From contig CAYZZA010000029.1 in assembly GCA_964482685.1 (NCBI GenBank), positions 1-14,724 of the forward strand: a stretch of 14,724 nt of DNA, read 5' to 3'. Origin of the DNA: CAYZZA01 sp964482685. Lineage in GTDB: Bacteria; Bacillota; Bacilli; Lactobacillales; Carnobacteriaceae_A. A program made the translations under genes and the position numbers. The first letter of the stretch is position 1; every line of letters begins with the position of its first letter. The notes beneath the pieces are model-generated. The model was not told where the DNA came from and searched no databases. It saw only the letters and a program-made list of their open reading frames with translations. This document shows positions 13,278 to 14,724 of this stretch, piece by piece.

Positions 13278-14659
13278 ATGAAAAACTTAACCAAAGATCA
13301 GATACGAGCGATTGCTTCAGAGGAAAATGTGCGCTTTCTTCGTTTGATGTTTACAGATATTGATGGAATCGTCAAGAACGTAGAAGTACCGATTAGCCAG
13401 TTAGATAAAGTACTAAACAATGAGATGGGCTTTGATGGCTCGTCCATTGATGGTTTTGTGGATATTGATGACAGCGACATGTTGCTGTATCCGGATTTGA
13501 CTACATGGCTCATTTTTCCGTGGGAAATTGAAGAAAATAAAGGGCGGATTGCACGCTTCATTTGTGATATTCATAATGCGGATGGGACGCCATTTGAAGG
13601 GGATCCTCGCAGCAATCTAAAACGTGTGTTAAGAGAAATGAGTGAAACCGGATTTACTCAATTTAATTTAGGACCTGAACCAGAATTCTTTTTATTTAAA
13701 TTAGACGAAGACGGCGAACCGACAAAAGAACTCAATGATAAGGGTGGGTATTTGGATTTTTCACCGATGGATTTAGGTGAAAATTGCCGCAGAGATATTG
13801 TGCTAGAGTTAGAAGAGCTAGGATTTGAAATTGAAGCAAGTCATCATGAAAATGCTCCAGGGCAGCATGAAATTGACTGGAAATACGCGTCTGCTGTAGA
13901 AGCGTGTGACAACATTCAAACCTTTAAAGTAATTGTGGCTGAAGATGAAGTACTTCTTCTAAATAATTTAAAGTAATTGTGAAAACAGTTGCGCGCAAGC
14001 ATGGATTACACGCTACGTTTATGCCTAAACCTATTCAAAACATTGAAGGATCAGGCATGCACTTTAATATGTCTTTGTTCAATGAACAAGGGAATGCCTT
14101 TTATGATGCTCAAGATAAAAATGGATTGAGTGACGTTGCATACCAATTTATGGGAGGCATTTTGGCACATGCAAAAGCCTATACGGCGATTTGCAATCCA
14201 ACTGTCAACTCTTATAAGCGACTCACACCTGGGTACGAGGCTCCAGTTTATGTAGCTTGGAGCGGAACCAATCGTTCACCATTGGTTCGAGTCCCTGCAG
14301 CAAGGGGGAATTCAACGCGCATTGAGCTTCGAAGTGTCGACCCAAGTGCAAACCCCTATATGGCCCTAGCGACTCTTTTAAAGGCTGGTTTATCGGGAAT
14401 CAAAAAAACGAAACAGCCCCCGGCGCCTATTGAACAAAACATTTATGAAATGACAAGTAAAGAACGCTTTGAAAACGACATTTCTTCGCTGCCTATGAGC
14501 TTGAACGAGGCATTGACTTATTTGAAAAAAGACACGCTTATCCAAGAAGCGTTGGGTGAGCATATCTACAACCGGTTTGTGTTACTGAAAACAGCGGAGT
14601 GGAGCGAGTATAGAAAATACGTGTCAGATTGGGAACGAGAACGGTACTTAAATCTTTAA
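13278..14659 (+). pseudogene. glnA: Type I glutamine synthetase, frameshifted by a 44-bp insertion
   Basis: Glutamine synthetase makes glutamine from glutamate, ammonia and ATP. The N-terminal part (13278-13937, 220 residues) has GFDGSSIDGF, the LGPEPEFFLF glutamates, and HHENAPGQHEID. Translation then runs through inserted sequence and stops at TAA 13974-13976. The C-terminal part resumes in another frame from 13967-13981 and holds NPTVNSYKRLTPGYEAP, RVPAARGNSTRIE and the normal end WERERYLNL at 14659. Removing 44 bp gives 445 residues, the family length. The active site needs residues from both halves, so neither fragment should work alone; the second half lacks a Shine-Dalgarno. The start, ATG 13278, matches the family N-terminus; the longer frame back to TTG 13164 crosses the terminator. 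Only a weak promoter candidate (AATAAT 13229-13234) and no TGTNAN7TNACA GlnR site were seen. A real mutation or an assembly error are both possible. Confidence 0.92.
13923..13981 (+). repeat. 15-bp direct repeats bounding a 29-bp insert inside glnA
   Basis: TTTAAAGTAATTGTG occurs at 13923-13937 and again at 13967-13981, with 29 bp between. Deleting one copy plus the spacer (44 bp) restores glnA. The spacer contains the perfect palindrome GAAGTACTTC (13947-13956). Read in the upstream glnA frame, repeat plus spacer gives FKVIVAEDEVLLLNN, which resembles a response-regulator receiver start. Confidence 0.95.
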
Positions 14660-14669
14660 TGAGGAGTGT

Positions 14670-14704
14670 ATACAGGCGGTGTCTATGACCTTGCCTGTAT
14701 TTTT
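14670..14704 (+). terminator. Strong intrinsic terminator after glnA
   Basis: ATACAGGC (14670-14677) pairs with GCCTGTAT (14693-14700), with GGT/ACC pairing inside, followed by a T-run to 14704. It begins 11 nt after the glnA stop. Confidence 0.92.
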
Positions 14705-14724
14705 ATACACATTTAAATAAAAAA

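Noticed and set aside
13923..13981. Insertion sequence or CRISPR-like repeat in glnA
   Set aside because: Only two repeat copies, a 29-bp spacer, no terminal inverted repeats and no coding content for a transposase.

Overview
The window looks like a chromosomal segment of a low-GC Gram-positive bacterium. Gene content and order point to Lactobacillales; a Carnobacteriaceae- or Enterococcaceae-like member is a guess from synteny and protein character, not an identification. Almost everything is on the + strand. It is a housekeeping and competence region. I see no CRISPR array, phage, insertion sequence or tRNA, and I found no convincing new defence or biosynthetic system.

Layout: (a) 1-5.8 kb holds the end of a membrane-anchored PDZ/Lon-like protease (SepM/YlbL), then the late-competence DNA-uptake set comEA-comEB-comEC, and holA (DNA polymerase III delta). 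A promoter-like sequence just before comEB could drive comEB-comEC-holA separately from comEA. (b) 5.9-9.3 kb holds single genes with their own signals: ribosomal protein L33 (rpmG), an unrecognised 81-residue protein, a GluP-type rhomboid protease, a YqgU-like lipoprotein, and a membrane-anchored rhodanese-like protein (YqhL type) with Asp where the catalytic Cys should be. (c) 9.3-9.65 kb is a gene-free stretch rich in inverted repeats. (d) 9.65-13.1 kb is a tight set: miaA (tRNA dimethylallyltransferase), hflX (ribosome-associated GTPase) and a PLP enzyme of the YnbB family, which overlaps hflX by 4 nt. (e) 13.3-14.7 kb is glnA (type I glutamine synthetase) followed by a strong terminator.

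The most notable observation is in glnA. A 44-bp insertion bounded by a perfect 15-bp direct repeat (13923-13937 and 13967-13981) shifts the frame and stops translation after 232 codons. Removing exactly 44 bp restores a normal 445-residue enzyme. The inserted bases, read in the glnA frame, look like the first strand and acidic pocket of a response-regulator receiver domain. This suggests a template switch or recombination with a response-regulator gene that shares the same 15-mer, or an assembly chimera.

Two more genes have broken-looking starts. comEA has a strong Shine-Dalgarno and ATG in the wrong frame. The conserved N-terminus of hflX runs back only to an ATC codon beside a Shine-Dalgarno. 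Three such lesions in 15 kb suggest either real gene decay or sequence errors. Genes usually found at these loci in relatives but absent here are fthC, yqgQ and glk near the rhomboid, and glnR before glnA.
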